Below are positions 55,497-63,662 of a stretch of DNA of 64,000 nt, piece after piece. The position numbers were made by a program, and so were the translations under genes. Position 1 is the stretch's first letter; every line of letters starts with the position of its first letter. The stretch is taken from contig JACDNV010000005.1 of NCBI GenBank assembly GCA_017656425.1, forward strand, positions 62,001 to 126,000, given 5' to 3'. The stretch is from Candidatus Neomarinimicrobiota bacterium. GTDB lineage: Bacteria; Fidelibacterota; UBA2242; B5-G15. Below the pieces are notes generated by a model. It made no database searches. It had not been told where the DNA came from and saw only the letters and a list, made by a program, of their open reading frames with translations.

Positions 55497-56591
55497 GTGA
55501 AAAACTTAAAAATTTTTATAACAGTTGTTTTAGGTATATCATTTTACCTCTGCTCACAGATTTTTGGTCCTGATGAAGATAAAGAAAAAGAAAAGGTAAT
55601 TTTGGAAATTTACTCCCCTTCCGATACGACGCAAATGATTGATAAAGATAGTGTTTCCATAGGAGACACTTTTAAGGTTAACTACACTGAATATTTATAT
55701 TATTTCGTACTCGCAAAAAGTGATGGTTATTTCTCTCAACTTTTTAAATGCAGGAGCGGGGATTATATTGTTTTAAATCTTATACCCGTAGATAATTCAA
55801 AGTATTCAGGTACTATTATATTAAAAAGAGGAATTATTCCAGTGAATGTATTGGCAAACCAATGGGTTAAAATAGAAAAGAATGGGGAAATTGTAAGAGA
55901 ATTTAAAACTGATTCGTTAGGTCACTTTTCAACGGATAAGCTGGAATTCGGTTTATATAAATTTATAGGGGATGGAAATTTTACAAAATTCTCTGAAACA
56001 GTTATAGTCGATAAATATTACCAGGATATATTTATTTCGAATTGGGTTCAGTTTCGGAAACCAAATATATACATATATCCAGAAACGGATACCAATATTG
56101 AAATCTATTTAGATTTTCCTAGAGGTGGTTATATAACGGAGTCATTACCACCATATGATGATGGATGGAAGATAAATGTATCGAGCGAAGGTAAGATAAA
56201 TGGGACTTATGAGTGCCTTTATTATGAATTCAATGCTCCAGATTTATGTCAATATGACTATGGTTGGGTTGTTGAAAGGGAGAATTTAGAAAAATTTTTC
56301 AGACAGAATATGGAAGCCTATGGATTTAATGATAAAGAAATTGATGATTTTATAGGTTATTGGGTTCCGAAGTTGAATAAATTTAAAAGGTATATAATAT
56401 TTCCACAGCTGAATGAGGATATATCCAGGGTTATTCAAATTAGGTGTAGCCGAGAAATAGATACCCTTTTCAGGTTATACTATGCCATAATGGGTACAAA
56501 TTTCATCGGAGTAGAAATCACTCCGCCTGAAATTTATCCATTTGAAAGGAATGGCTTTACAATTGTTGAATGGGGTGTTATATTAAAGTGA
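55497..56591 (+). CDS. Lipoprotein of the uncharacterised KPxIYxYP family
   Basis: The GTG at 55497 is preceded by GGAGTGGAGG and starts a lipoprotein signal (IFITVVLGISFYLC, Cys18) in a product of 364 residues. From about residue 190 it matches a widespread but uncharacterised family: FRKPNIYIYPETDTNIEIYL, DDGWKINVSSEGKINGTYECLYYE, a GWVVERENLEKFF segment, and DFIGYWVPKLNKFKRYIIFPQL. The N-terminal 170 residues are an added beta-rich region. The stop overlaps the trehalase start (GTGA), so the two are translationally coupled, which is the best clue to a role in trehalose use or sensing. No enzyme activity can be predicted. Confidence 0.65.
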   Translation: MKNLKIFITVVLGISFYLCSQIFGPDEDKEKEKVILEIYSPSDTTQMIDKDSVSIGDTFKVNYTEYLYYFVLAKSDGYFSQLFKCRSGDYIVLNLIPVDNSKYSGTIILKRGIIPVNVLANQWVKIEKNGEIVREFKTDSLGHFSTDKLEFGLYKFIGDGNFTKFSETVIVDKYYQDIFISNWVQFRKPNIYIYPETDTNIEIYLDFPRGGYITESLPPYDDGWKINVSSEGKINGTYECLYYEFNAPDLCQYDYGWVVERENLEKFFRQNMEAYGFNDKEIDDFIGYWVPKLNKFKRYIIFPQLNEDISRVIQIRCSREIDTLFRLYYAIMGTNFIGVEITPPEIYPFERNGFTIVEWGVILK

Positions 56592-58606
56592 AATTAGTAC
56601 GGAGTTCGTTTTTAAAGTTATTTAATATTCCTTTTTATCCTTTAATTATCTTCCTTCTTCTTGCCAATCCATCGGCTGGTAGAAATACAAAAGACTGTTT
56701 TTATGTTGTAGTAGATGTAAAATACAATATACAAAGATTGCTTGAAGAAGAAGATGTTGATAAAGATAAGAAAATTACTATTAATGACCATTATGCTGGA
56801 GATGTGAGGGGGGATAAAAAATTCTGGTTGATTGATACAGCCGGTAATGAATATGAAGTTAGCGGGACTTATTATTTATCCAATCTTTTGCAGGAACTAA
56901 AACTACAAGAGAATGATGGTAAAAACATTGCCCCTCTTTCTTTTGATAAAATTTTTGAAAATCCGTCAGATAGGATATCAAGACTGATAAGTGAGGTCTA
57001 CTGGAATGGTCTGACAAGAAAGATAACCGATGAGACAATTAAAGATCTTATAATTGATACAAAAATTAAAACTATCAGTGGAGTAAATTATATTTACGTT
57101 CCTCGTAACGATACATTGGCTTTCAATTATTATAGTGGAATTGCCACAAAGCGTCCCGAGTTGAAAATCAAAGTTGTTTACTTACCTGAGGTTATTACGC
57201 CAGACTACGTACGCAATCTCGAAGGTTGTCATGGATTTCTGACTCTGGCATTGAGAAAAGGTGAAAACGGTGAGATTGAAGGGGTGCCCTATGTTGTACC
57301 TGGAGGCAGATTTAACGAGATGTATGGATGGGATAGCTATTTTATAGTGCTCGGTCTTCTTGTTGATGGGAAAGTTGAGCTTGCAAAATCGATAGTGGAT
57401 AATTTTGTATATGAGATAAAACATTATGGTAAGATATTAAATGCCAATAGAACTTATTATCTTACTCGGTCCCAGCCGCCGTTCCTTACATCTATGGCTC
57501 TGGCAGTATATGATAGTTTACCAGAAAATTCTAAGACAAAGGAATGGCTTAAAAATGTGATCGATGCGGCTATTATGGAGTACTATAATGTATGGATGGG
57601 TGAAAAGAGATTGACATGGACTGGGTTAAGTCGATATTATGGAGAGGGTATAGGACAGCCACCGGAAGTAGAGCCTGGACATTTTGATGAAGTGTATAGG
57701 AAGTTTGCGAAAAAGTATAATATGAATTTAGAAAGTTTTAAGGAAGCTTATAGAAGCGGGAAAATTGTTGATAGGGAGCTAGGTGAGTTTTTTATCCATG
57801 ATAGAAGTATGCGTGAATCAGGGCACGATAAGACATACAGATGGAATGATAAATGCGCTGATTTTGTAACAGTTGATTTAAACTCATTGTTATATAAAAT
57901 GGAGGTAGATATTGCGTGGGCAATTAAGAATGTTTTCAACGATTCTTTTGTTGTAAGTGGTAAGCTTGAAACAAGCAGGGATTGGTTAGAAAGGGCTAAA
58001 AAAAGGAAAAACTTAATAAATAAATATTTATGGGATAGGGAATACGGACTATTTTTTGATTATAATTTTATTGAAAGAAAAAGAAAGATGTATATATCAG
58101 CGACAATATTTTACCCATTATGGGCGGGTCTGGCTACGAAAGAACAAGCAAAGTCTATTGTAGAAAATGTCCTGCCCCAACTGGAAATGCCAGGTGGAAT
58201 AGCAGCTTCTAATGAAGAATCAAGAGGGAAGGTTTCAGATGAACGTCCCCAGAGGCAATGGGATTATCCATTTGGATGGGCACCACATCAAATGATTGCA
58301 TGGATGGGATTGAGAAATTATGGATTTAAATCAGAAGTAGTCAGATTGGTATACCGCTGGCTTTATACAATTACTAGGAATGCTGTCGATTACAATGGAA
58401 CGGTTACAGAAAAGTATGATGTGGTCAAAAGGTCTCATCAAGTTTTTGTCGAATATGGTAATATTGGAACTAAATTTAGCTATATAACAAAAGAAGGATT
58501 TGGCTGGACAAATGCCAGCTATCAGATAGGTGTCAAAATGTTACCTGAAGATTTAATTGATAAGTTAAATAGACTAATCCCGCCCGAGTGGATTTGGGGA
58601 CAATGA
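56588..58606 (+). CDS. Exported GH37 trehalase of the fungal neutral-trehalase type
   Basis: The 672-residue enzyme hydrolyses trehalose to two glucose. The GTG at 56588 overlaps the previous stop and begins a signal-like segment (FYPLIIFLLLANPSAG). Residues about 40-110 match the calcium-binding domain of fungal neutral trehalases: LLEEEDVDKDKKITINDH, then SGTYYLSNLLQEL. The GH37 core has both signatures, VPGGRFNEMYGWDSYF and QWDYPFGWAPHQM, plus TRSQPPFLT, the acid region ESGHDKTYRW and TEKYDV ... VEYGNIG. Text such as PPEVEPGHFDE, HDRSMRESGHDKTYR and VDLNSLLYKME is much closer to fungal NTH-type enzymes than to E. coli TreA (ESGWDFSSRW). Location is probably periplasmic. Confidence 0.9.
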   Translation: MKLVRSSFLKLFNIPFYPLIIFLLLANPSAGRNTKDCFYVVVDVKYNIQRLLEEEDVDKDKKITINDHYAGDVRGDKKFWLIDTAGNEYEVSGTYYLSNLLQELKLQENDGKNIAPLSFDKIFENPSDRISRLISEVYWNGLTRKITDETIKDLIIDTKIKTISGVNYIYVPRNDTLAFNYYSGIATKRPELKIKVVYLPEVITPDYVRNLEGCHGFLTLALRKGENGEIEGVPYVVPGGRFNEMYGWDSYFIVLGLLVDGKVELAKSIVDNFVYEIKHYGKILNANRTYYLTRSQPPFLTSMALAVYDSLPENSKTKEWLKNVIDAAIMEYYNVWMGEKRLTWTGLSRYYGEGIGQPPEVEPGHFDEVYRKFAKKYNMNLESFKEAYRSGKIVDRELGEFFIHDRSMRESGHDKTYRWNDKCADFVTVDLNSLLYKMEVDIAWAIKNVFNDSFVVSGKLETSRDWLERAKKRKNLINKYLWDREYGLFFDYNFIERKRKMYISATIFYPLWAGLATKEQAKSIVENVLPQLEMPGGIAASNEESRGKVSDERPQRQWDYPFGWAPHQMIAWMGLRNYGFKSEVVRLVYRWLYTITRNAVDYNGTVTEKYDVVKRSHQVFVEYGNIGTKFSYITKEGFGWTNASYQIGVKMLPEDLIDKLNRLIPPEWIWGQ

Positions 58607-58754
58607 GTGTAAAAACAATTGTTTGTTTTTCCCCGTATTTTATACATAAATAATTCCTGTAGTTTTATTATTAGGAGGTCATTTTTATACTATTTTATAC
58701 TCATTACTTTTAAATTTGCGGTGGGACAGTTCGGAATTTGTAGTTAGCTTTCAG

Positions 58755-60113
58755 ATGAAGAAAAAATTAGGTGAAGCGACTATAATATTCATAAGTGTGG
58801 TAAAATGGAGTGTCATCGCAGCTATCGCTGGTATTCTGGTTGGAGTTGTTGTAACATTTTTTCTAAAAATAATAAGTTGGAGTTTACATTTAACCACTCG
58901 ATTTCCTCATTATTATATTTTTCTGCCTGTTGCATTTTTCATTTCATCGATACTTACAAAATATATATCGCCCGAGGCTGAGGGGCATGGTACAGAAAAA
59001 GTAATTGAAGCTGTACATAAATACTCAGGTAAAATCAAGGCTAATGTAATACCAGTAAAGTTATTTACGACCGTGCTGACAATAGCTTTTGGTGGGTCGG
59101 TTGGAAAAGAGGGTCCCTCCGGTCAGATAGGTGGTGGTGTTACATCACTTATTTCTGATCTGTTAAAACTTGATGATACTGATCGAAGGAAGCTTGTAAT
59201 TTGTGGTATCAGTGCTGGTTTTGCATCTGTTTTTGGTACTCCTATAGCGGGTGCTATCTTTGGAGTTGAAGTTTTATTTGTTGGTGGCATTCTTTATGAA
59301 GTATTATTACCATCAATTATTTCCTCAATAATGGCTTATTATGTTTCATATACGTTGGGAGTAACACATATTTGTTTTAACATTGAATTTGCTTCCAGTT
59401 TTAATATTATTCTTGTCATTAAGATAATAATTGGTGGTATACTTTTTGGGCTCGTTTCATTTCTTTTAATTGAATTGATGGAATTAGCCAAGTATATTTC
59501 TTCAAAGATAAAAATCTGGTCGCCATTAAAAGGATTTATTGGGGGCTCGGTTTTGATTGTATTAACTATTGTTTTTTCATCGAGATACTTGAGATTAGGA
59601 TTAGATACTATCAATGATGCTCTTACTGGTAAAGATATTGTCTGGTATGCTTTTATCATAAAAATGATATTTACTGCGATTACGTTGAATTTTGGTGGGA
59701 GCGGAGGAGTAATAACCCCTATATTTTTCATTGGAGCATCTTCCGGAGCAATTTTTGCCAACTTGCTTCAGGTTGATAATGTAAAACTTGCTGCAATCGG
59801 TTTCGTCAGTGTGTTGGCTGGAGCTACAAATACGCCTATTGCATCCTGTATTCTTGCGATTGAACTCTTTGGAATTGAGATAGCTTCTTACGCAGCCTTA
59901 TCCACTATTGTGAGTTTTTATATAACAGGGCATAGAAGTATTTATCCTTCTCAAATATTAAAGATCAGGAAGTCTGAATCTGTTTATGTGAAAGATGGTG
60001 AAGAAGTTAGTAAGGTAAAGATGGAAATTAAACCTAGAAGAAAGAGCCTTACTAATTTTATTTTGAAAATTGGTAATAGAATTGGTAACAGGATATATAA
60101 ATGTAGTAAATAA
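58755..60113 (+). CDS. ClC-family chloride channel/antiporter
   Basis: The frame starts at a TTG at 58716, but the ATG at 58755 (452 residues) gives a more standard cytoplasmic N-terminus (MKKKLGEATIIF). About ten hydrophobic helices carry the ClC filter motifs: GGSVGKEGPSGQIGGG near residue 113 (with the gating Glu), GTPIAGAIFGVEVLF near 155, NFGGSGGVITPIFFIGASSG near 310 and AGATNTPIASCILAIELFG near 350. No CBS domains follow; a short basic tail ends the protein. The 148-base gap from the trehalase gene shows an AGGAGG at 58673 with no start codon near it. Confidence 0.92.
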   Translation: MKKKLGEATIIFISVVKWSVIAAIAGILVGVVVTFFLKIISWSLHLTTRFPHYYIFLPVAFFISSILTKYISPEAEGHGTEKVIEAVHKYSGKIKANVIPVKLFTTVLTIAFGGSVGKEGPSGQIGGGVTSLISDLLKLDDTDRRKLVICGISAGFASVFGTPIAGAIFGVEVLFVGGILYEVLLPSIISSIMAYYVSYTLGVTHICFNIEFASSFNIILVIKIIIGGILFGLVSFLLIELMELAKYISSKIKIWSPLKGFIGGSVLIVLTIVFSSRYLRLGLDTINDALTGKDIVWYAFIIKMIFTAITLNFGGSGGVITPIFFIGASSGAIFANLLQVDNVKLAAIGFVSVLAGATNTPIASCILAIELFGIEIASYAALSTIVSFYITGHRSIYPSQILKIRKSESVYVKDGEEVSKVKMEIKPRRKSLTNFILKIGNRIGNRIYKCSK

Positions 60114-60143
60114 ATATGAAATCTTTTGCAGAATGAGGTAAAA

Positions 60144-60632
60144 ATGAGTGAAATAATATATAATCCAATTGGTATAGTTCACTCTCCATTCAAAGAACCA
60201 AAAGGAGTGCCCATTCAGTCTGGTGTTGCAAAGGGTTTAAAAGGGAGGGTTGAAGTATTTCTCGAGTTTGTAGATGGGTTAGATAGTCTGGAAGGATTTT
60301 CTCATATTATTTTGATTTACCATTTTCATTTATCTAAAAAATTTTCCTTAAAGGTAAAGCCTTTTATGGATGATGAGGAGCATGGAGTATTTTCAACACG
60401 TGCACCAAGTAGACCAAACTCAATTGGATTATCAATTGTGAGACTTTTAAAGATTGAAGGGAATATTCTTCATATTCAGGGTGTTGATATTGTCGATGGG
60501 ACACCTCTTTTAGATATAAAGCCCTATGTGCCGGAATTTGATTCAAGAAAAGTAGAAAAAATAGGTTGGCTCGAAGGGAAAGTAGATAAGCTATCCCAGA
60601 TGAAAGATGATGGAAGATTTAAAATGGGGTAG
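60144..60632 (+). CDS. trmO: TrmO-like tRNA t6A37 methyltransferase (TsaA/YaeB family)
   Basis: The 162-residue protein has the TsaA-like landmarks: YNPIGIVHSPFKEPKGVPIQ at the N-terminus (partly quoted), LEGFSHIILIYHFHLS near residue 50, and the SAM-binding HGVFSTRAPSRPNSIGLSIVRLL near 80, with DIVDGTPLLDIKPYVPEFD near 120. TrmO uses SAM to methylate N6-threonylcarbamoyladenosine at tRNA position 37. TGAGGTAA lies before the ATG at 60144; the frame is open six codons further. Its 3' end overlaps the converging GIY-YIG gene by 42 bases. Two tRNA genes are close by. Confidence 0.92.
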   Translation: MSEIIYNPIGIVHSPFKEPKGVPIQSGVAKGLKGRVEVFLEFVDGLDSLEGFSHIILIYHFHLSKKFSLKVKPFMDDEEHGVFSTRAPSRPNSIGLSIVRLLKIEGNILHIQGVDIVDGTPLLDIKPYVPEFDSRKVEKIGWLEGKVDKLSQMKDDGRFKMG

Positions 60633-60884
60633 CTTTATCTTAAGATTTTTTAATTTTTTTCTAAGCCAGATGTTTCCAACAAAACTTTTAAGATACATTT
60701 CTCTTTTAAAAGCAGAAGATCTGTTATGGTATGATTCGGTATAGATAATTTTAAATGGTCTATGAGGTTTAGTTGATCTGACTTTACCTTTATTATGTTC
60801 TTTTAATCTTTTTTCTAGGTTTGCGGTATGTCCAATATAATGATAGTTATCTTTAAGACTTTTTAAGACATAAACTTTAAACAT
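60591..60884 (-). CDS. GIY-YIG nuclease-family protein (UPF0213/YhbQ-like)
   Basis: The 97-residue protein starts at the ATG at 60884, just three bases after the tRNA-Ser 3' end; a longer frame would read through the tRNA and is rejected. It shows KVYVLKSLKDNYHYIGHT (the G-Y-x10-11-Y-I-G core), LEKRLKEHNKG, TKPHRPFKIIYTESY and AFKREMYLKSF with the conserved Arg and Glu. Stand-alone GIY-YIG proteins of this size are suspected nucleases of unknown target. No ribosome site precedes the ATG, so translation may start on a processed, nearly leaderless transcript. Confidence 0.82.
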   Translation of the reverse strand: MFKVYVLKSLKDNYHYIGHTANLEKRLKEHNKGKVRSTKPHRPFKIIYTESYHNRSSAFKREMYLKSFVGNIWLRKKLKNLKIKLPHFKSSIIFHLG

Positions 60885-60887
60885 AAG

Positions 60888-60971
60888 CGGAGGCGGAGGG
60901 ACTCGAACCCCCAAGTCCTTACGGACGGCGGTTTTCAAGACCGCTGCCTTACCAATTAGGTCTACGCCTCC
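60888..60971 (-). tRNA. tRNA-Ser (anticodon UGA)
   Basis: On the - strand the 84-base gene folds into acceptor GGAGGCG/CGCCTCC, a D-arm, anticodon stem GCGGT/ACCGC with loop CTTGAAA (anticodon TGA), a long variable arm (CGTCCGTAAGGACTTGG region) typical of class II tRNA-Ser, and a T-arm with GGTTCGAGTCC. CCA is not encoded. Confidence 0.95.
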
Positions 60972-61217
60972 GTTTTAAAATACCATCAAAATTTATATTT
61001 TCAATAGATTTACAAGATTCACTGACTTTCTTCGAAAGTCCACTACGAGATACTTGATGCTTAATTTATAACGTAAAAACTACTACTCCGGTTTCAAAAT
61101 TGCGTGAAAATTTATTTAAAAAATATGATGCAAACAATATTGATTCATTATTAATTGTATTTGCTTTTCAAAATAATTAATTTTGCGGTGCTTATTGGGA
61201 TGTTTTGACTTATTGAT

Positions 61218-61309
61218 GGAGAGGTGGCCGAGTTGGCTTAAGGCGCTCGCCTGCTAAGCGAGTTTCCCGAGTAATGTCGGGAACCCGGGTTCGAATCCCG
61301 GCCTCTCCG
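61218..61309 (+). tRNA. tRNA-Ser (anticodon GCU)
   Basis: The 92-base gene has acceptor GGAGAGG/CCTCTCC, D-arm GGCCGAGTTGGCTTAAGGC, anticodon stem CTCGC/GCGAG with loop CTGCTAA (anticodon GCT), a long variable arm (TTTCCCGAGTAATGTCGGGAA) and T-arm CCGGGTTCGAATCCCGG. CCA is not encoded. It diverges from the other tRNA-Ser gene with 246 bases between them. Confidence 0.96.
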
Positions 61310-61414
61310 CAAAAATTTTTATCCACATTGCTTAAATCTAAATAAGAAAAATACTATTCTCAGATAAAATTTTTATAATGATAAAACGATAATCAGGTTG
61401 ATTGCAGGAAGTAT

Positions 61415-61885
61415 TTAGCTATTCAAAATCATTATACTAAAATTCAATATTGATGCAAAGGAAACCCACAATAAATACGGTAGGAGTAGATATGTTGTGA
61501 TAGTGCTGATTTTGTTAAAAATTACTATTGTAGCTATTATTGCTATCCAGAGAAGAACAATATCGATAAATGCTAACATCGGGTTTTTCAATATAAAGAA
61601 GAAAAAAGGCCAAAATAGATTTAGTATTAGTTGTATTGCATAAATCAGTAGCGCAGGTTTGAATAGTATTTCGGTTTTGTTTTGCCAGATTAAAAAGAAT
61701 GCAATTCCCATAAGGGTGTAAATAGTAGTCCAGGCGATTGGGAATGCCCAGGAGGGAGGATTAAATGATGGTTTGTTCAATGTCGTATACCATTCTCCAA
61801 GTCCTTTTGAGGTAAAAATACTACCGACTATCATTATAATGAATGGGATTGCCACTGAAACTAAAAATTTTAAATAAACTTTCAT
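61415..61885 (-). CDS. tspO: TspO/MBR-family membrane protein
   Basis: The 156-residue protein has five transmembrane helices and the TspO motifs WYTTLNKPSFNPPSWAFPIAWTTIYTLMGIA (about residues 32-62, shown in part: NKPSFNPPSW and WTTIYTLMG), and a LNLFWPFFFF helix near 88 matching the L N..W...F motif. TspO proteins bind tetrapyrroles and sterol-like ligands and act in stress or photosynthesis regulation in some bacteria. A GAGGAAAAG ribosome site precedes the ATG. It stands alone between a tRNA gene and the ABC remnant. Confidence 0.92.
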   Translation of the reverse strand: MKVYLKFLVSVAIPFIIMIVGSIFTSKGLGEWYTTLNKPSFNPPSWAFPIAWTTIYTLMGIAFFLIWQNKTEILFKPALLIYAIQLILNLFWPFFFFILKNPMLAFIDIVLLWIAIIATIVIFNKISTITTYLLLPYLLWVSFASILNFSIMILNS

Positions 61886-61989
61886 CTTTTCCTCAACTGA
61901 TTAATTGAATTTTAATAAGCCAGATATAATATATAAAAAATTTTGAAATATGTAATAAACTTAATTCCAATTCCGATTTATATCCTTAA

Positions 61990-62175
61990 TAGATTTTCTT
62001 AATTTTATAGGAATATCAGGGTCAAGACCAATTGTAGGTTCATCAAGAATAAGTAATTTTGGATCGTTCAGTAGCGACTTTTCAATAGGTAGTTTTTACT
62101 TATTTCTTATAGTGAGTTTATCAAAACGTGTATTGATATATTTCTCAAGCGGATATTTGATTTTCTTTCTGGTTT
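61990..62175 (-). pseudogene. Remnant of an ABC transporter ATP-binding gene
   Basis: On the - strand this reads KSLLNDPKLLILDEPTIGLDP, a textbook Walker B/D-loop, preceded across a TAA stop by YPLEKYINTRFDKLTIRNK, which corresponds to the stretch around the C-loop (normally ending in a G.KQKLA-type helix). No Walker A, start or downstream half survives. It is therefore a decayed ATPase. The rest of the 443-base gap 61886-62328 holds only AT-rich fragments, one of which (62190-62310) may be from the same or a neighbouring lost gene. Confidence 0.75.
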
Positions 62176-62328
62176 CATTATTATTTAATACGTATATCTA
62201 TGAATAAAGTTTAAAAATTTTATAAACAGTTTCTTATAAGTTTTTAATAACCCTTTTTTAGGAACATTACTATCTTTAAATTCAGAATATTTTTTATATT
62301 AAAACTACATATTTAAATTACTAAAACT

Positions 62329-62931
62329 CTAAGCTATACCTGTATTTCTTAATTTTTCTTCCCATGCGGAGAATTCTTCAGGAAATTTTTTATAATTATT
62401 ATCAAACCAGGTTAATATCTCTTCATCGTAATATCCACCTTTATTGAATCTTTTATCAAAATCTTCAAAGTCAATACCCATTCTAATAGCCAGTATATAG
62501 AATCGTGCTCCTATATTGTCGGAGAGATTTGAATTCAAGAGTTTTCTAAAAATATCAAGAGCTTCATCCTTGTACTGATCTCCCCACAATATTATTGCTT
62601 TTGTAAGGATTGCTCTGATAATGTGTCTGTTTAGAAGGTTTGCCCAGCTTAAAATATCAGGCCAATTTCCATTTTTATCGGTTATCAGGTCAATAGCGGT
62701 TGTGTATGCCTTATCCAGTAGATTGTCGGCATCGTCAAAATTTCCCTCGTGCAGATATATCTCAAATAATAACAGGTATGGGTCAAGAAATTGAGGATCG
62801 AGTTTTATCATATTTTTCAAGCTATCTTTGACTTTGGATATTTCAAGGTTATCAATGTTGTCTAAGAGATTGTAGTACTCCTCCATTAATTGATGTGGTT
62901 TATCCACATATTCTCTCTTTGTTTTGGGCAT
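62329..62931 (-). CDS. TPR-like cytoplasmic protein of unknown function
   Basis: The 200-residue protein has no signal or transmembrane segment. It is helical, with TPR-like pairs: LKNMIKLDPQFLDPYLLLFEIYLHEGNFDDADNLLDKAY (residues about 38-76, described in part; FEIYLHEGNFDDADNLL is the clearest) and ILWGDQYKDEALDIFRKLLNSN near 115. Proteins of this plan with the WANLLNRHIIRAI segment occur as conserved hypotheticals; I know of no function. AAGGAGG precedes the ATG. It lies 22 bases after the CPBP gene on the same strand, so it may be in the lepA transcript. Confidence 0.7.
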   Translation of the reverse strand: MPKTKREYVDKPHQLMEEYYNLLDNIDNLEISKVKDSLKNMIKLDPQFLDPYLLLFEIYLHEGNFDDADNLLDKAYTTAIDLITDKNGNWPDILSWANLLNRHIIRAILTKAIILWGDQYKDEALDIFRKLLNSNLSDNIGARFYILAIRMGIDFEDFDKRFNKGGYYDEEILTWFDNNYKKFPEEFSAWEEKLRNTGIA

Positions 62932-62953
62932 ATTATCCTCCTTTTAATGTAAA

Positions 62954-63661
62954 TTAAATGAAAATTAAAATAATGTCATAAAAAGCATGTGAGTAGGCGG
63001 CTACAGAATATCCACGCGATATGTATAGAATTGAAAGGTACAGCCCCGAGAAAAATCGTAAAGCAAATGTTTTTAACTGGAACGTATCACCATGAAAGCC
63101 GATATAATGAAAGCAGGAAAAGATAAAAGACGATAGAATAATCGAAAGTATAAGACTTATATATCTTTGGAATCTCAAAATCTGGTTAAAAAAAAATACA
63201 AATCCAGTAATGAAAACTACTCTAAATAGGAATTCCTCGTACACTCCTGCGCCAGCTGCGAGTATTAGGTTTAACCTTTTATTCAAATTAAGTGATATAT
63301 CGAATTGAGCAATTTTTGAGAAAATCAGGTATAAAAGGACAGCATAAATTGCTGACTCTAATAAAACAAGCGGAAAGTAATAAAATCTAAAATTCAATCT
63401 GGTATTTTCTTTGGAGTAGAAATAGTAGCTTATAACTAAAATAATTAGAATTAGAAGCCCTATTGAATAAAAACCGTATATGTTAAAAAGCGAAAATAAC
63501 TGTTTAAAAATTACATCAGCTCCATTTCTTAAACCAGTAATATCTGAGTGATTTAAAAAAATAATTGAAATTTCATAAAAAATGATTAGTGGTGTAGCAG
63601 TGAGAAAACTAAAAAATGGAATTCTTGTGGCTTTATTATATTCCGTAATTTTTTCTAACAA
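62954..63661 (-). CDS. CPBP-family intramembrane glutamic protease (CAAX/Rce1-like)
   Basis: The 235-residue membrane protein has about seven hydrophobic helices. The CPBP motifs are EEFLFRVVFITG near residue 142 (E-E-x3-R), FSCFHYIGFHG near 190 (F-x3-H) and SHAFYDI near 227, so the presumed catalytic Glu, Arg and His residues are all present. Bacterial members cleave membrane substrates or modify prenylated/bacteriocin peptides, but few are characterised. It starts with TTG at 63661, one base after the lepA stop, with AGGTAA from the lepA end as ribosome site, so it is likely co-translated with lepA. Confidence 0.87.
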   Translation of the reverse strand: MLEKITEYNKATRIPFFSFLTATPLIIFYEISIIFLNHSDITGLRNGADVIFKQLFSLFNIYGFYSIGLLILIILVISYYFYSKENTRLNFRFYYFPLVLLESAIYAVLLYLIFSKIAQFDISLNLNKRLNLILAAGAGVYEEFLFRVVFITGFVFFFNQILRFQRYISLILSIILSSFIFSCFHYIGFHGDTFQLKTFALRFFSGLYLSILYISRGYSVAAYSHAFYDIILIFI

Positions 63662-63662
63662 C

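Noticed and set aside
58612-58631. AAAAACAATTGTTTGTTTTT palindrome after the trehalase gene
   Set aside because: Stem is almost all A/T, too weak to call a terminator.
60885-60938. N-terminal extension of the GIY-YIG frame
   Set aside because: It reads through the T-arm and acceptor of a clear tRNA-Ser gene.
61024-61040. Perfect 7-bp hairpin (GACTTTC/GAAAGTC) between the two tRNA genes
   Set aside because: No T-run follows and no second copy was seen in the window, so neither a terminator nor a repeat element can be claimed.
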